This document shows, piece after piece, positions 41,177-51,140 of a stretch of 64,000 nucleotides of DNA (position 1 is its first letter; each line of letters starts with the position of its first letter). A model generated the notes under the pieces. The model was not told the origin of the DNA. It was given only the letters and a program-made list of their open reading frames with translations, and made no database searches. The DNA is taken from assembly GCF_005280205.1 (NCBI RefSeq), contig NZ_SUND01000003.1, forward strand, positions 1-64,000. The letters run 5' to 3'. The position numbers were made by a program, and so were the translations under genes. The DNA is from Bacillus yapensis (GTDB lineage Bacteria > Bacillota > Bacilli > Bacillales > Cytobacillaceae).

Positions 41177-42589
41177 TTAATCTTCTAACCATTCTGTATG
41201 GAATGTGCCTTCTTTGTCCACACGTTGATACGTATGTGCTCCAAAGTAATCACGTTGAGCTTGTAAAAGATTTGCTGGTAATGTTTCTGTTCTGTAGCTA
41301 TCATAGTAAGCTAATGCAGAAGCAAAACATGGTACTGGAATACCATTTTGAACAGCAGTTCCAATAATCTCACGCAATGCAGTTTGATAATTTTCCACGA
41401 TATCCTTGAAGTAAGGGTCAAGTAGAAGGTTCTTCAGACCTGCATCTCGATCGTAAGCATCTTTAATCTTTTGTAAGAATTGTGCTCGGATAATACAGCC
41501 ACCACGGAAAATCATCGCGATATCGCCATATTGTAAATCCCAACCGTATTCATCAGAAGCTGCACGCATTTGTGCGAAGCCTTGAGCATAAGAAACGATT
41601 TTGCTCATATATAGAGCTTTACGAACTGACTCAATGAACGCTTTGCGATCGCCAGAGAAAGGCTGAATAGCAGGACCATTTAATACCTTGCTTGCTGCCA
41701 CACGCTCTTCCTTCATTGCTGAGATAAAGCGAGCGAATACCGATTCCGTAATAATCGGAAGTGGAACACCTAAGTCAAGAGCACTTTGGCTAGTCCATTT
41801 ACCAGTTCCCTTTTGACCAGCTGTATCTAGGATAACATCGACCATTGGCTTGCCAGTGTCAGCATCCTTTTTCTTGAAAATATCAGCTGTAATTTCAATT
41901 AGATAGCTATCTAGCTCACCCTTGTTCCAGTCTGCAAATACTTCATGAAGCTCATCTGCAGATAAACCTAATACATTTTTCAGTAAAAAGTAGGATTCAG
42001 AGATAAGCTGCATATCACCATATTCAATCCCGTTATGAACCATTTTCACATAATGACCAGCCCCATCAGGACCGATGTAAGTTGTACAAGGCTCACCATT
42101 CACTTTTGCAGAAATATCTTGGAAAATAGGAGCAACTAATTCATAAGCTTCCTTTTGACCCCCAGGCATAATAGAAGGACCTTTTAATGCTCCCTCTTCA
42201 CCACCAGAAACTCCAGTTCCGATAAAGTGAATACCTAGTTCACTTAGTTCTTTATTACGTCTTTGCGTATCAACAAAGAATGTATTTCCGCCATCAATAA
42301 CGATGTCACCTTTATCTAAAAGAGGCTTTAACTGTTCAATTGTTGCATCAGTTGGTCCGCCTGCTTTTACCATAAGCATGATTTTGCGAGGCTTTTCTAA
42401 AGACTCGACAAACTCTTCCATTGTATATGTACCGACAAAATTTCTGCCTTCAACTTCCTTAAGCATTTCGTCTGTTTTTTCTCGAGAGCGATTGTATACA
42501 GAAACAGAATAGCCTCTGCTTTCAATGTTCATGGCAAGGTTTTTACCCATTACCGCAAGTCCAATCACACCAAATTGTTGTTTTGTCAT
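41177..42589 (-). CDS. gndA: 6-phosphogluconate dehydrogenase (decarboxylating)
   Basis: This 470-aa enzyme converts 6-phosphogluconate to ribulose 5-phosphate with reduction of NAD(P). Features are the Rossmann motif [17 protein letters not shown] (about residues 5-21), the substrate-binding [20 protein letters not shown] (about 127-146), the catalytic Lys region [20 protein letters not shown] (about 177-196) and the C-terminal helix plus tail. ATG 42589 ([10 protein letters not shown]) has GAAGGGA upstream, which replaces the longer start at 42637. It acts directly after Zwf and lactonase, although zwf is 7 kb away. Confidence 0.96.
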   Translation of the reverse strand: MTKQQFGVIGLAVMGKNLAMNIESRGYSVSVYNRSREKTDEMLKEVEGRNFVGTYTMEEFVESLEKPRKIMLMVKAGGPTDATIEQLKPLLDKGDIVIDGGNTFFVDTQRRNKELSELGIHFIGTGVSGGEEGALKGPSIMPGGQKEAYELVAPIFQDISAKVNGEPCTTYIGPDGAGHYVKMVHNGIEYGDMQLISESYFLLKNVLGLSADELHEVFADWNKGELDSYLIEITADIFKKKDADTGKPMVDVILDTAGQKGTGKWTSQSALDLGVPLPIITESVFARFISAMKEERVAASKVLNGPAIQPFSGDRKAFIESVRKALYMSKIVSYAQGFAQMRAASDEYGWDLQYGDIAMIFRGGCIIRAQFLQKIKDAYDRDAGLKNLLLDPYFKDIVENYQTALREIIGTAVQNGIPVPCFASALAYYDSYRTETLPANLLQAQRDYFGAHTYQRVDKEGTFHTEWLED

Positions 42590-42737
42590 TTTGCTACTTC
42601 CCTTCTTACCTTGATTACGATTGAAACATGAATCCACTTTACTTTAGCAAGAAATGAACAAAGATGCAAAAAATTGTACACATAAAGTAAAAAAATCCTT
42701 GCTCGTATATCAAAAAAATAAGCGCCCAGTGGGAGCT

Positions 42738-42917
42738 TTATTTTACATGATAAAATTTATCCCCTAATTTCATTTTTGCGTAATTGAATAGCAGACCTTT
42801 TTTCCGTTTTCGGATTCCCTCTATATTCCTTATTAAAAGTAAATAGGTGATGAATTCCAGAATCCCATAAAAAGCAAGTGTAGTTAATGAAATGGTTAAA
42901 ATGCTGACAAAGCTCAC
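42738..42917 (-). CDS. Putative small membrane protein (59 aa)
   Basis: An open frame from GTG 42917 to TAA 42738 encodes a single hydrophobic segment (about residues 2-28, SFVSILTISLTTLAFYGILE and on) followed by a basic region (RNIEGIRKRKKGLLFNYAK). AAAAAGGA abuts the GTG, which is too close for a normal ribosome site, so the start is uncertain. The remaining sequence between gndA and polY1 (42590-42737 and 42918-43021) shows nothing else. Possibly real by its protein-like character. Confidence 0.4.
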   Translation of the reverse strand: MSFVSILTISLTTLAFYGILEFITYLLLIRNIEGIRKRKKGLLFNYAKMKLGDKFYHVK

Positions 42918-43021
42918 TCCTTTTTCAAAGAAAAATGAAAGCTCTAAAGTAGATTATGTTATCAACATTCAACCTATTACATTTCACAGTTTGTGATAAT
43001 ACAGCAAGCACCCAAAAATAG

Positions 43022-44296
43022 CTAATCATCCTGTTTTTTCATTTTGTCTACTTGCAAAAAATCCTTATTAAAGCTTGTCTCAGTTCCAATCTGTTGCTTT
43101 TTGTCATTCGAAAGATTGCTTGCCTGTTCAATAATATGGGCACCGAATTTTTCTTTTAGCTTTGACACTGTATTGATAAGAGGCTCTTTCTTCGCATCCT
43201 TTTCATACGAGAAAAGGTCAAGTTGTTTCACTGCTTGATCGTTTTCAACTAAATCTGTTCCGGTAATCCCCAGGAGTCGAACCGCGTGCCCCGTCCAATG
43301 ACTGACAAAAATTTGCTTCGCCATTTTCAAAATTTCCTCTTGTGTAGATACAGGATTCATCAGTTTTTTACTTCTCGTAATCGTATGCCGGTCCTTATAT
43401 CGAATCGTAATACTTAATGTCGTAGCCATCACTTTTTTTCGCTTTAATCGAACCGAAACCTTCTCTGCTAATCGGTCAAGCACCTTAAATAATTCCTGCT
43501 GATTAGCTATATCTTTTGGAAGGGTCGTTGAGTTGCCAATACTTTTGAATTCAGAAATTGCATCAGGGTCGACTGGTCGATTATCAATACCATTCGCTCT
43601 TTCCCTAAGCCTGATTCCATTGATCCCAAGCAATGATTTCAATTGAATTTCATTCGCCTTCGCTAAATCTTCAATCGTATGGACACCTATATTTTTTAGC
43701 TTTTCAGCTGTTTTCTTTCCAACCCCATGCATTTCTCCCGCTTCCATCGGCCAGAGTACAGTCGGAATATCTCTTTTTCTTAAAACGGTAATCCCAAGAG
43801 GTTTTTTCATATCGGAGGCCATTTTCGCAAGAAATTTATTCGGAGCAATACCAATGCTGCAAGGTAAATCAAGCTGACGGATCAACTGCTTTTGTATTTG
43901 CTCAGCAATTTCAAGTGGAGAACCCAATTCAAAGCTATCGGTAATATCCATATATCCTTCATCAATCGATACTGGCTCAACAAGCTTGGAATATTGATTT
44001 AATAACTCGAACATCCCCATAGATGCCGCTCTATAGCGTTCAAAATCCGGCTTTTTCACAATCAGATTTGGGCAAAGCTTTTTTGCTTCCCATAGAGGCA
44101 TTGTTGTTTTCACGCCAAATTTTCTGGCCTCATAGCTGCACGTCACAATAATGCCCCTTCTTTCCTCAGGATTGCCAGCAATCGCAAGCGGCTTTCCTTT
44201 TAAGGAAGGGTCATAAGCCATCTCTACAGAAGCATAGAAGCTATTCATATCCACATGTAAAATTACTCGACCGTTTTTCGGGTACATGTCTTTCAT
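43022..44296 (-). CDS. polY1: DNA polymerase IV (DinB type, PolY1/YqjH)
   Basis: This 424-aa Y-family translesion polymerase has catalytic acidic residues in ILHVDMNSFYASVEMAY (about 12-28) and VSIDEGYMDIT (about 107-117). A helix-hairpin-helix GVGKKTAEKLKNIGVHTIED (about 183-202) and the little-finger domain with RYKDRHTITRS follow. The C-terminus has a QLDLFSYEKDAK segment, a beta-clamp binding motif of the QLxLF class (about residues 366-377). The position next to gndA matches B. subtilis yqjH. No LexA box was seen upstream. Confidence 0.94.
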   Translation of the reverse strand: MKDMYPKNGRVILHVDMNSFYASVEMAYDPSLKGKPLAIAGNPEERRGIIVTCSYEARKFGVKTTMPLWEAKKLCPNLIVKKPDFERYRAASMGMFELLNQYSKLVEPVSIDEGYMDITDSFELGSPLEIAEQIQKQLIRQLDLPCSIGIAPNKFLAKMASDMKKPLGITVLRKRDIPTVLWPMEAGEMHGVGKKTAEKLKNIGVHTIEDLAKANEIQLKSLLGINGIRLRERANGIDNRPVDPDAISEFKSIGNSTTLPKDIANQQELFKVLDRLAEKVSVRLKRKKVMATTLSITIRYKDRHTITRSKKLMNPVSTQEEILKMAKQIFVSHWTGHAVRLLGITGTDLVENDQAVKQLDLFSYEKDAKKEPLINTVSKLKEKFGAHIIEQASNLSNDKKQQIGTETSFNKDFLQVDKMKKQDD

Positions 44297-44818
44297 ACTG
44301 GTAACACTTCCATAAGTAGAAATAAATACAACTTTAATTTTATCACAATAAATGCAAAAGAACCTTGCTCTGATTTACAGAATGGAGAACTAGATATAGA
44401 TAAAAGAAATGACCGATACTGAAAATTTTATTTAATAATAATCTTTTTTTAGAGTCACTTTGGATTTATACCCCATATTTAAAAGGTTACAATCACAAAC
44501 ACAGCTCTTGTAGATTTGCTTATTCCACTTTTCCTTTTTACTTAGTTCTTCCTCACCTATTTACACGAACATATAAAATCAGTGAATTCTTTAGTCAGTA
44601 TGATATATAACGGTAGATATTTAGGTGCTTATTTTTATAACAATTAATAAATACACAAATTAATTCTGTTTTCGAAAGACTAGATATTTCAACCAACTAG
44701 TTGTAATATTAAATAGATGATTCTGAATATTTTTAACAAATATATTACATTTATTTTTCCATATAGTGTTTGAGTTCCTAACATACGACTAAAATATTGT
44801 GGAAACAGAGGTGTTTCT
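44297..44818. other. Non-coding region between polY1 and the LysR gene
   Basis: About 520 bp of AT-rich sequence with no supported gene. It must hold the divergent promoters of polY1 and of the LysR regulator. I see no clear riboswitch, repeat or insertion-sequence end. ATAT-rich dyads near 44600-44620 could be LysR sites but do not meet the T-N11-A pattern well. Confidence 0.4.
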
Positions 44819-45706
44819 ATGGATGAAAAAGATTGGTTAATTTTAAGAACCATTCATGAAGAAGGTAGCATCACGAAAGCATCTGAAGCTTTATTCATGT
44901 CGCAACCCGCTTTGACTAAGCGAATCCAACTACTTGAACATGATTTCAAAGTGAAGATACTTTCTCGAAGTAGAAAAGGAATCACCTTCACCTCTGAAGG
45001 TGAATATTTGGTTAAATATTCAAGCCAAATGCTTTCACGTTTAAACGAAACTAAAGATCACCTAGTAAATATGAAAAGTAATTCCTTACAGGGTACACTT
45101 AAAATTGGGGTGTCTATAAACTATGCCTATAATATACTCCCAGGAGTATTAAAACAGTTTTCTAAACACTTTCCAAAAATAAAAACTAAAATTACGAGCG
45201 GTTATAGTAATGAGATGATTGATTTATTCAAACAAAAGAAGTTTCATATCGCTATCGCCCGAGGTGATTTCATTTGGGAGGGACCACGGCATCATATTGA
45301 TTCCGACTATATTTGCATTGTGTCCAAAGAAAAGATTAAATTCGAATTACTGCCAGAGCTTCCACGACTTATTTACAAAACAGACACCTCTTTGACACGA
45401 ATCTTAGATGACTGGTGGAAAGATCACTTTGACCACCCTCCATTTATTGCCTCAGAGGTGGATAATAGTCAAACATGTTTCGAGATGGTTACTCAAGGTT
45501 TAGGTTTTGCGATTATGCCTAGATTTTGTATAAAAACATTCAAAGACCTTTATGTAGAAAATATTTATTGGAAAAACGGTGACTTATTAATGAGAGATAC
45601 ATGGATGATTTATAGAGAAGAAGACTTAGATTTATCTGCAGTTAGAGAATTCATTTCTTTTATGGACGATAATAATCAATCTTTTATTTCAAAGAAAATT
45701 TATTAA
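44819..45706 (+). CDS. LysR family transcriptional regulator
   Basis: This 295-aa regulator has an N-terminal winged helix-turn-helix: WLILRTIHEEGSITKASEAL and MSQPALTKRIQLLEHDFKVK (about residues 6-50). An effector-binding domain of the periplasmic-protein fold follows (LKIGVSINYAYNILPGVLKQ near 92, GLGFAIMPRFCIKTF near 228). It is convergent with the ten-gene catabolic operon and is the only regulator nearby, so it probably senses the substrate or an intermediate of that pathway. A candidate T-N11-A site lies upstream of the operon promoter, 11.7 kb away. Confidence 0.9.
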   Translation: MDEKDWLILRTIHEEGSITKASEALFMSQPALTKRIQLLEHDFKVKILSRSRKGITFTSEGEYLVKYSSQMLSRLNETKDHLVNMKSNSLQGTLKIGVSINYAYNILPGVLKQFSKHFPKIKTKITSGYSNEMIDLFKQKKFHIAIARGDFIWEGPRHHIDSDYICIVSKEKIKFELLPELPRLIYKTDTSLTRILDDWWKDHFDHPPFIASEVDNSQTCFEMVTQGLGFAIMPRFCIKTFKDLYVENIYWKNGDLLMRDTWMIYREEDLDLSAVREFISFMDDNNQSFISKKIY

Positions 45707-45753
45707 ACTATAATCGCTCTAAAATGAAACCGTTTTCCTTTTTACCCATAAAT

Positions 45754-45781
45754 AAAAAACCGATTGAATAATCGGTTTTTT
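45754..45781. terminator. Bidirectional terminator between the LysR gene and the catabolic operon
   Basis: AAAAAACCGATT pairs with AATCGGTTTTTT around GAAT. It serves both convergent units. Confidence 0.9.
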
Positions 45782-45792
45782 CATGAACCTTT

Positions 45793-46587
45793 CTAATCCC
45801 TGCCTTGTGCATTTTTTACTGCATTTTCAAAAGCCTTTCGTATGAGAAGAAGATCATGTCCAAAGGATAGAATATTAGCACCCTTTTCTAACCATTCTTC
45901 TACCAATGAAGAAAAATTTGGGACTGTCGGATCAAGTTGGGGAGAGATGGCAATGCCTCTTGATTTTGCTAATTGGAAGATTTTCTCTTCCGCCTCAAGA
46001 ACGAGTGGATGGTTTTTTTGTCCAGGGACCCCTAAAGAATTCGATAAATCACCTCGTCCGCTCAATACCATATCAATACCCGGAACATTCAAAATTTCTT
46101 CAATATTCTCAATCGCTTCGATACTTTCAATTTGAATGGCTACAATGATTTCTTCATTTGTCCATTTTTTAAAAGAAGCACCATCGATAACTCCATAGCC
46201 AGATTTTCTTGGACAAGAAAACATCCCTCGATTTCCTATTGGAGAAAATTTTGCAGCATTTACAACTGCTTTTGCATCTTCTGCTGTTGAAATATCGGGA
46301 ATGATTATTCCCATTATCCCCATTTCTAATACACTTGAAATCTTTTGTTCATTATTTTCTATTCGAATGAATGGAACAATATTATGACATTCTGCTGCCC
46401 TTACCATATTCTCGATTGTGGATAGATCTAATGGAGAGTGGCACCAGTCAATACGTACCCAGTCCAAACCAGCTAAACCAGCTAGCTCCACAATAATTGG
46501 TGAAGGAGTAGCCAAATACATTCCAAAAGAAGTTTTTCCTTCCCTTATCGATTTTTTCACAGGATTTTGTTTCAGCAAAAATGTCAT
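45793..46587 (-). CDS. HpcH/HpaI family aldolase
   Basis: This 264-aa metal-dependent class II aldolase of the HpcH/HpaI (citrate lyase beta-like) family has a TIM barrel. Such enzymes cleave 4-hydroxy-2-oxo acids to pyruvate plus an aldehyde or ketone. Key pieces are WVRIDWCHSPLDLSTIENMV (about residues 38-57), PFIRIENNEQ (Arg, about 72-81), VAIQIESIEAIENIEEIL (metal Glu, about 149-166) and the metal Asp in DMVLSGRGDLSNSLG. It is the last gene of the operon. It could release pyruvate or glyoxylate from the pathway intermediate. The substrate is unknown. Confidence 0.88.
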   Translation of the reverse strand: MTFLLKQNPVKKSIREGKTSFGMYLATPSPIIVELAGLAGLDWVRIDWCHSPLDLSTIENMVRAAECHNIVPFIRIENNEQKISSVLEMGIMGIIIPDISTAEDAKAVVNAAKFSPIGNRGMFSCPRKSGYGVIDGASFKKWTNEEIIVAIQIESIEAIENIEEILNVPGIDMVLSGRGDLSNSLGVPGQKNHPLVLEAEEKIFQLAKSRGIAISPQLDPTVPNFSSLVEEWLEKGANILSFGHDLLLIRKAFENAVKNAQGRD

Positions 46588-46602
46588 TAAACATTCTCCT
46601 CT

Positions 46603-47109
46603 CTATCCCTGTTCAGAAAAATTAATAGCCGAAACAACTATTCCATCTGAATCAACGTATACATAATGTCCAGGAGTCCAATCAATTCCGCCAAAATCTA
46701 GTGTTGTATCACGTATTCCATCTTTCTCTTTTTTTGTAGCGAATCTACTAGATAACGGATGACTTCCCAAGGCCAAAACTCCAATATCCAAATTGGCTAA
46801 TCCCTCGATATCACGGACATAGCCATTAATGATAATACCAGCGATCCCTCGATTTGCTGCAATGCCTGCCTTCCTATCTCCCATCCAAGCACATGGTTTA
46901 GATTGAATTCCATCTAAGATGATAACGGAACCTGGTTCCGCTATTTCTATTGCTTTCATAAAGACCTCATTGTGATTGTCATAAATTTTGACAGTTGTAA
47001 TTGGTCCAGAAAAAGTTTTTATTTTCCCATAAGATTTAAAAACTTTTTCACAAATATAAAGTTCCCGATGAAATTGGTCACATAAATCAGAAGTTTTGAT
47101 TTGTTTCAT
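46603..47109 (-). CDS. RraA-like protein (oxo-acid aldolase type)
   Basis: This 168-aa protein of the RraA/MenG-like fold includes the HMG/CHA aldolases (4-hydroxy-4-methyl-2-oxoglutarate aldolase). The signature is GDRKAGIAANRGIAGIIING and then YVRDIEGL (about residues 77-105), with the Arg-Asp pair that binds oxo-acid and metal in the aldolases. It lies 15 bp from the HpcH-type aldolase gene. In Bacillus, RraA-like proteins in catabolic operons are more likely aldolases or decarboxylases than RNase E inhibitors. The two aldolase-type genes together suggest C-C cleavage of a 4-hydroxy-2-oxo acid. Confidence 0.82.
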   Translation of the reverse strand: MKQIKTSDLCDQFHRELYICEKVFKSYGKIKTFSGPITTVKIYDNHNEVFMKAIEIAEPGSVIILDGIQSKPCAWMGDRKAGIAANRGIAGIIINGYVRDIEGLANLDIGVLALGSHPLSSRFATKKEKDGIRDTTLDFGGIDWTPGHYVYVDSDGIVVSAINFSEQG

Positions 47110-47139
47110 TTCGATCCCTACTCTCCTTTTTTACTTTTT

Positions 47140-47904
47140 CTATTTAAGGGGATATCCTTGTTCTTCTAAAAATGATTTCATATTCATCCTTCTGGGTATT
47201 TTACGTTTATCTGTAATCGTTTTGGACCATGTATCCTCTCTTTTGCTTTCTGACCTATTTCGATAATATTCCTTCATGGTTTCATCATATTTATTTATAT
47301 ATGGGTATACCTCATCAAAGTTTGGATATTCATTTTGATAAAAAACAGCTCCTAACGGGAGACGAGGTTTTTTCTCTGGAATTCTATTAGGATCGGGGTA
47401 ACCAATACAAATTCCAAAGACAGGAAATGTTCTATACGGTAAGTTCAATAATTCGCTGACTTTTTCAGGATTATTTCGTATTCCACCTGTATAGACAATC
47501 CCATATCCTAGACTCTCAGCAGCCACAACTGTATTTTGTGCGACTAACGTAGCATCAATCGTAGCGATTAAAAACATTTCGGTACTATCTAATACTTTTT
47601 TCATTTCCACATTTAATCTTTGAGAAATTTGCTCCAATCTAAACAAGTCCGCGCAAAAAACTAAAAAGTTTGAACAGTCTTCTACTTGTTTCTGGGAACC
47701 GGCATAGTTTGCCAATTTTTTTTTCATTTCTTGATCTGTCACATTAATAATCGAAAACGCCTGACCATTACTCGATGTTGAGACGGATTGAGCAGCTGTT
47801 ATTATTCTTCTAATATCGAAATCTGGTATCTTTTTATCAAGGAAATGGCGAATCGAACGATGATTTTCTAATAGTGATAGAAAATCGGATTGAACCTTAT
47901 TCAT
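47140..47904 (-). CDS. Nitroreductase family flavoprotein
   Basis: This 254-aa FMN-dependent oxidoreductase of the NfsA/FRP group has an N-terminal FMN-binding HRSIRHFLDKKIPD (about residues 14-27), a central QNTVVAAESLGYGIVYTGGI (about 123-142) and the closing basic segment. The family transfers hydride from NAD(P)H to quinones, nitro compounds or flavin. In this operon it might reduce an unsaturated intermediate or supply reduced flavin, which is inference. GAGGAGGG precedes ATG 47904. Confidence 0.87.
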   Translation of the reverse strand: MNKVQSDFLSLLENHRSIRHFLDKKIPDFDIRRIITAAQSVSTSSNGQAFSIINVTDQEMKKKLANYAGSQKQVEDCSNFLVFCADLFRLEQISQRLNVEMKKVLDSTEMFLIATIDATLVAQNTVVAAESLGYGIVYTGGIRNNPEKVSELLNLPYRTFPVFGICIGYPDPNRIPEKKPRLPLGAVFYQNEYPNFDEVYPYINKYDETMKEYYRNRSESKREDTWSKTITDKRKIPRRMNMKSFLEEQGYPLK

Positions 47905-47966
47905 ATGAACCCTCCTCGTTACTTTTGAAATTCTATGATTAATCTACATTTAAGAACCTTATAATT

Positions 47967-49439
47967 TCATTTAGTTTGCATTGAGAAAGGGTCTCGTTTA
48001 TTATCCGATAGATTTACCATGATATTTTTCATATGGGTATATTCATATAAAGTGTGCCAGCTACGTTCTCTTCCAAATCCGCTTTGCTTAATCCCCCCAA
48101 ACGGAGTTCCCACCTGTGAAGTTCGATAAGTGTTAATCCAAACTGTTCCAGCTTCAATTTGTTGAGCCAATCGATGCGCTTTTTTAATATCTCTTGTCCA
48201 GATACCTGCTGCCAAACCATATACTGAATCATTCGCTAAGTGTATGGCTTCTTCCACTGAGTCAAACGGAAGGATGGTTAGGACTGGACCAAACACCTCT
48301 TCACAGGCGATATTTACTTTAGGATTTTCTGTATAAAAAATGGTCGGTTCTATATAGAATCCCTTCAAGTTAGAATTTTCAGATGATTTACCTCCGCACA
48401 GCAGTATAGCCCCTTGATTTTTTGCTTCCTCAATCATTCCAATTATTTTATTGAACTGATTAATATTTGCAACAGGGCCCATTTCAGTTTCAGAGTCTAG
48501 CGGATTTCCAAGCTTTATCTTATTTGTTTTTTCGACCAATGCCTGTTTAACGATTTCTAATATCGAACGCTGAACTAACAATCGTGAACCTGCGATGCAA
48601 GTCTGACCTGATGCACCAAAAATCCCAGCAACTGCCCCAATCACCGCTTCATCAATATCTGCATCTTCAAAAATAATGTTAGGAGATTTCCCACCTAATT
48701 CTAGGGTAATTGGAATTAACTTTTCACTTACCGCCCTTGAAATAACTTGAGCAGTTTGTGTTCCACCTGTAAAACTTACTTTCCCGACTAATGGATGACG
48801 AATCAGAGCATCACCAGCTTTACCATCTCCTGTCACAACATTGACAACTCCTGCTGGAAAACCTGCTTTTTCTATTAATCTTGCAAATTCTAAAGTGGAT
48901 ATACTTGCATGCTCGGACGGTTTAATCACTACGGTATTACCAGTGGCTAGAGCTGGAGCAAGCTTATTTGCCAACAGTGGTAAAGGTGAATTCCAGGCAG
49001 TGATTAAGGCTACAACTCCAATAGGCTCCATAATGGTATAATCAAGCAATTCTCTATTATCCAGAGGGATTGCTTCTCCCAATAATTTATCAGCATAACC
49101 TGCAAAATAACGATAATTTCTAGCAGTGAATAAAATTTGGTTTTTCGTTTCCCTTATGACTTTACCATTGTCAGTAGATTCAATTTCAGCTAGGTAGTCA
49201 GCATGCTCTTCAATTAAGTCGGATAATCGATGTAAAAGGGTAGCGCGATCGAGTCCACTCATATTCTTCCACTCTTTGAAGGATCGATGTGCACATTCTA
49301 CCGCTTCAGAAATTTCCTCATTTGTTAACAAAGGGATTTGAGCCCATTCTTCTTGGTTATACGGATTGTAAGAAGGTAAGAACCGTTCACTTGAGCTTAC
49401 TTTCCATTGTCCTCCAACTAGAGCCTGATAAATCTTCAT
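47967..49439 (-). CDS. NAD(P)-dependent aldehyde dehydrogenase
   Basis: This 490-aa enzyme of the ALDH superfamily has the cofactor segment ALITAWNSPLPLLANKLAPA (about residues 144-163), the Glu motif TLELGGKSPNIIFEDADIDE (about 250-269), catalytic Cys in FGASGQTCIAGSRLL (about 279-293) and EEVFGPVLTILPF. It follows the ThDP-decarboxylase gene by 14 bp, so the natural reading is oxidation of the aldehyde left after decarboxylation of a 2-oxo acid. Substrate specificity cannot be read. Confidence 0.93.
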   Translation of the reverse strand: MKIYQALVGGQWKVSSSERFLPSYNPYNQEEWAQIPLLTNEEISEAVECAHRSFKEWKNMSGLDRATLLHRLSDLIEEHADYLAEIESTDNGKVIRETKNQILFTARNYRYFAGYADKLLGEAIPLDNRELLDYTIMEPIGVVALITAWNSPLPLLANKLAPALATGNTVVIKPSEHASISTLEFARLIEKAGFPAGVVNVVTGDGKAGDALIRHPLVGKVSFTGGTQTAQVISRAVSEKLIPITLELGGKSPNIIFEDADIDEAVIGAVAGIFGASGQTCIAGSRLLVQRSILEIVKQALVEKTNKIKLGNPLDSETEMGPVANINQFNKIIGMIEEAKNQGAILLCGGKSSENSNLKGFYIEPTIFYTENPKVNIACEEVFGPVLTILPFDSVEEAIHLANDSVYGLAAGIWTRDIKKAHRLAQQIEAGTVWINTYRTSQVGTPFGGIKQSGFGRERSWHTLYEYTHMKNIMVNLSDNKRDPFSMQTK

Positions 49440-49453
49440 TTTCTCCCTCCTTC

Positions 49454-51076
49454 TTACAATTCTCGGATAGCCTCAAATTGAGCATGATAGGAAGATGCAT
49501 CAATTTTTGCTTCAATGATACTAGGCATTTGATTGGTCGATTGTAAGGCTTCTTGAATAGCACTTCTCAGTTCATCCTCAGTATCTGCAGTCCAGCCATT
49601 TGCCCCAAAGCTTTTCGCAAAAGTGACATAGTCGGGTGCTCGAAAACCATTACCTGCAGTTTTTTCATATCCTTTACTCTTTTGCTTCACATCCATTAAA
49701 CTTAACCGTTGATCGGAAAAGATTATGGAAATAACAGGCCATTTATTCTGTACAGCTGTTGCAATATCAGGGAGTCTCATCATAAAACCACCATCTCCGG
49801 TTAATGAAGCAACTACTTTATTTGGAAAAAGGTGCTGAAGAGCCATTGCAGCAGGAAGTGCAAATCCCATCGTTGCTAATCCGTTTGACATGAAAAAACT
49901 TCTTGGGAGTGTAGAATTCCATAACTGAGTGACAATTAACTTACTTGCCCCCACATCAGTTGTCATCAAAGTATCAGCTGGTAAAACTTCTTGCGCAATT
50001 TCTACCACCCGATTCGCTGACAATCCTTTTACTATAATATCTAATTTTGCTTTCACACTTTCTTTATAAATAGTAATTTCATCTATGCTCCAATTACTAT
50101 TGCTTTCCGTGATAGACTCATAAACCGCCTTTAGTCCAGTTTCTAAATTTCCTACTACTTCTACTTCAGCAAAATACATTTCCTCATTATTTGGAGCATC
50201 ACTGATTGAAATTATAGAATGCGTGTACGGCCACTTCTTAGGCAAAAGTTCGACCGGATCAAGACCAATGGCTATAATTAAATCAGATTTCTCCAGAATC
50301 GGAGATTCTAATTTCCCACCCATAAACAGTCCAAGTGAAAGTTCATGGTCATCGGATACAGCTCCTTTAGCCTTTCCTGTTTTAAAAATGGGAATGTTCC
50401 ATTTGGTCACCATACTTTCAAGGAGAGAAAACTGTTTGTTACTACCAAAATTGATTCCTAATCCAGCTATAATAATGGGATATTTAGCCTGTTCAATAAC
50501 CTTTACTGCCTTTTTCACACATTTTTCATCTGGTAACACTTCATATCGACATGCGCCGCTTGGCTGAATTTCATCTTCTACTTCCTTTTTCACAATGTCA
50601 TTGGGGACATCAAAGTGTACTGGTCCATAATTTGGTGTCAATGCTACTTTAAACCCACGATTTAACATTGAATTCCAATTTGTTGCTGATAAGGACGTCG
50701 AAAGTTTAGTAATTGGCTTAAAGCAATCGACATGAGGAATTTTTTGACGCAATGCATACTCTACATTTTCACTACCATACCGATCAGTTAGGGTAATTAA
50801 TGGAGCCCGATCAAGTTGAGCATAAGCTAACCCTGGGGCAAGGGATAATGCCCCGGGCCCTAAGTCCGCAACACACACTCCAGGTATTTCTCTTATTTCT
50901 CCGACGATACTCGCCATAATAGCTGCCGTCGTTTCATGCTGTGTCAGGATGAAGTCAAGCCCATGATCATTCATATTACAGAGAAGATCACTGGAAGTTC
51001 CTCCTCCTGGAATTCCAAAAACTGTTTCAACTCCTGAAGCTCTTAATTTATGAACAATCGCTTCTCCTAATTTCAT
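49454..51076 (-). CDS. Thiamine-diphosphate-dependent decarboxylase/synthase family protein
   Basis: This 540-aa ThDP enzyme of the acetolactate synthase / benzoylformate decarboxylase superfamily has the N-terminal domain GVETVFGIPGG with the catalytic Glu in TQHETTAAIMAS (about residues 40-51), a central domain, and the ThDP motif LTGDGGFMMRLPDIATAVQN (GDG...N, about 438-457). It has none of the FAD-linked features of the biosynthetic acetolactate synthase that I can see. Between dehydrogenases for a 2-hydroxy acid and an aldehyde dehydrogenase, decarboxylation of a 2-oxo acid is the most coherent role. Sulfopyruvate-, benzoylformate- or oxalyl-CoA-type substrates remain open. Confidence 0.88.
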   Translation of the reverse strand: MKLGEAIVHKLRASGVETVFGIPGGGTSSDLLCNMNDHGLDFILTQHETTAAIMASIVGEIREIPGVCVADLGPGALSLAPGLAYAQLDRAPLITLTDRYGSENVEYALRQKIPHVDCFKPITKLSTSLSATNWNSMLNRGFKVALTPNYGPVHFDVPNDIVKKEVEDEIQPSGACRYEVLPDEKCVKKAVKVIEQAKYPIIIAGLGINFGSNKQFSLLESMVTKWNIPIFKTGKAKGAVSDDHELSLGLFMGGKLESPILEKSDLIIAIGLDPVELLPKKWPYTHSIISISDAPNNEEMYFAEVEVVGNLETGLKAVYESITESNSNWSIDEITIYKESVKAKLDIIVKGLSANRVVEIAQEVLPADTLMTTDVGASKLIVTQLWNSTLPRSFFMSNGLATMGFALPAAMALQHLFPNKVVASLTGDGGFMMRLPDIATAVQNKWPVISIIFSDQRLSLMDVKQKSKGYEKTAGNGFRAPDYVTFAKSFGANGWTADTEDELRSAIQEALQSTNQMPSIIEAKIDASSYHAQFEAIREL

Positions 51077-51140
51077 TGGAAACCTCCTAATCTAATTCTC
51101 AAAAAATCACAATCTAGAAAACAACACTTGTGTTTCTGAA

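Noticed and set aside
51115-51137. Hairpin between the Ldh2-type gene and the ThDP enzyme gene as a terminator
   Set aside because: The stem is short and has no T run, and both genes sit in a tight operon.
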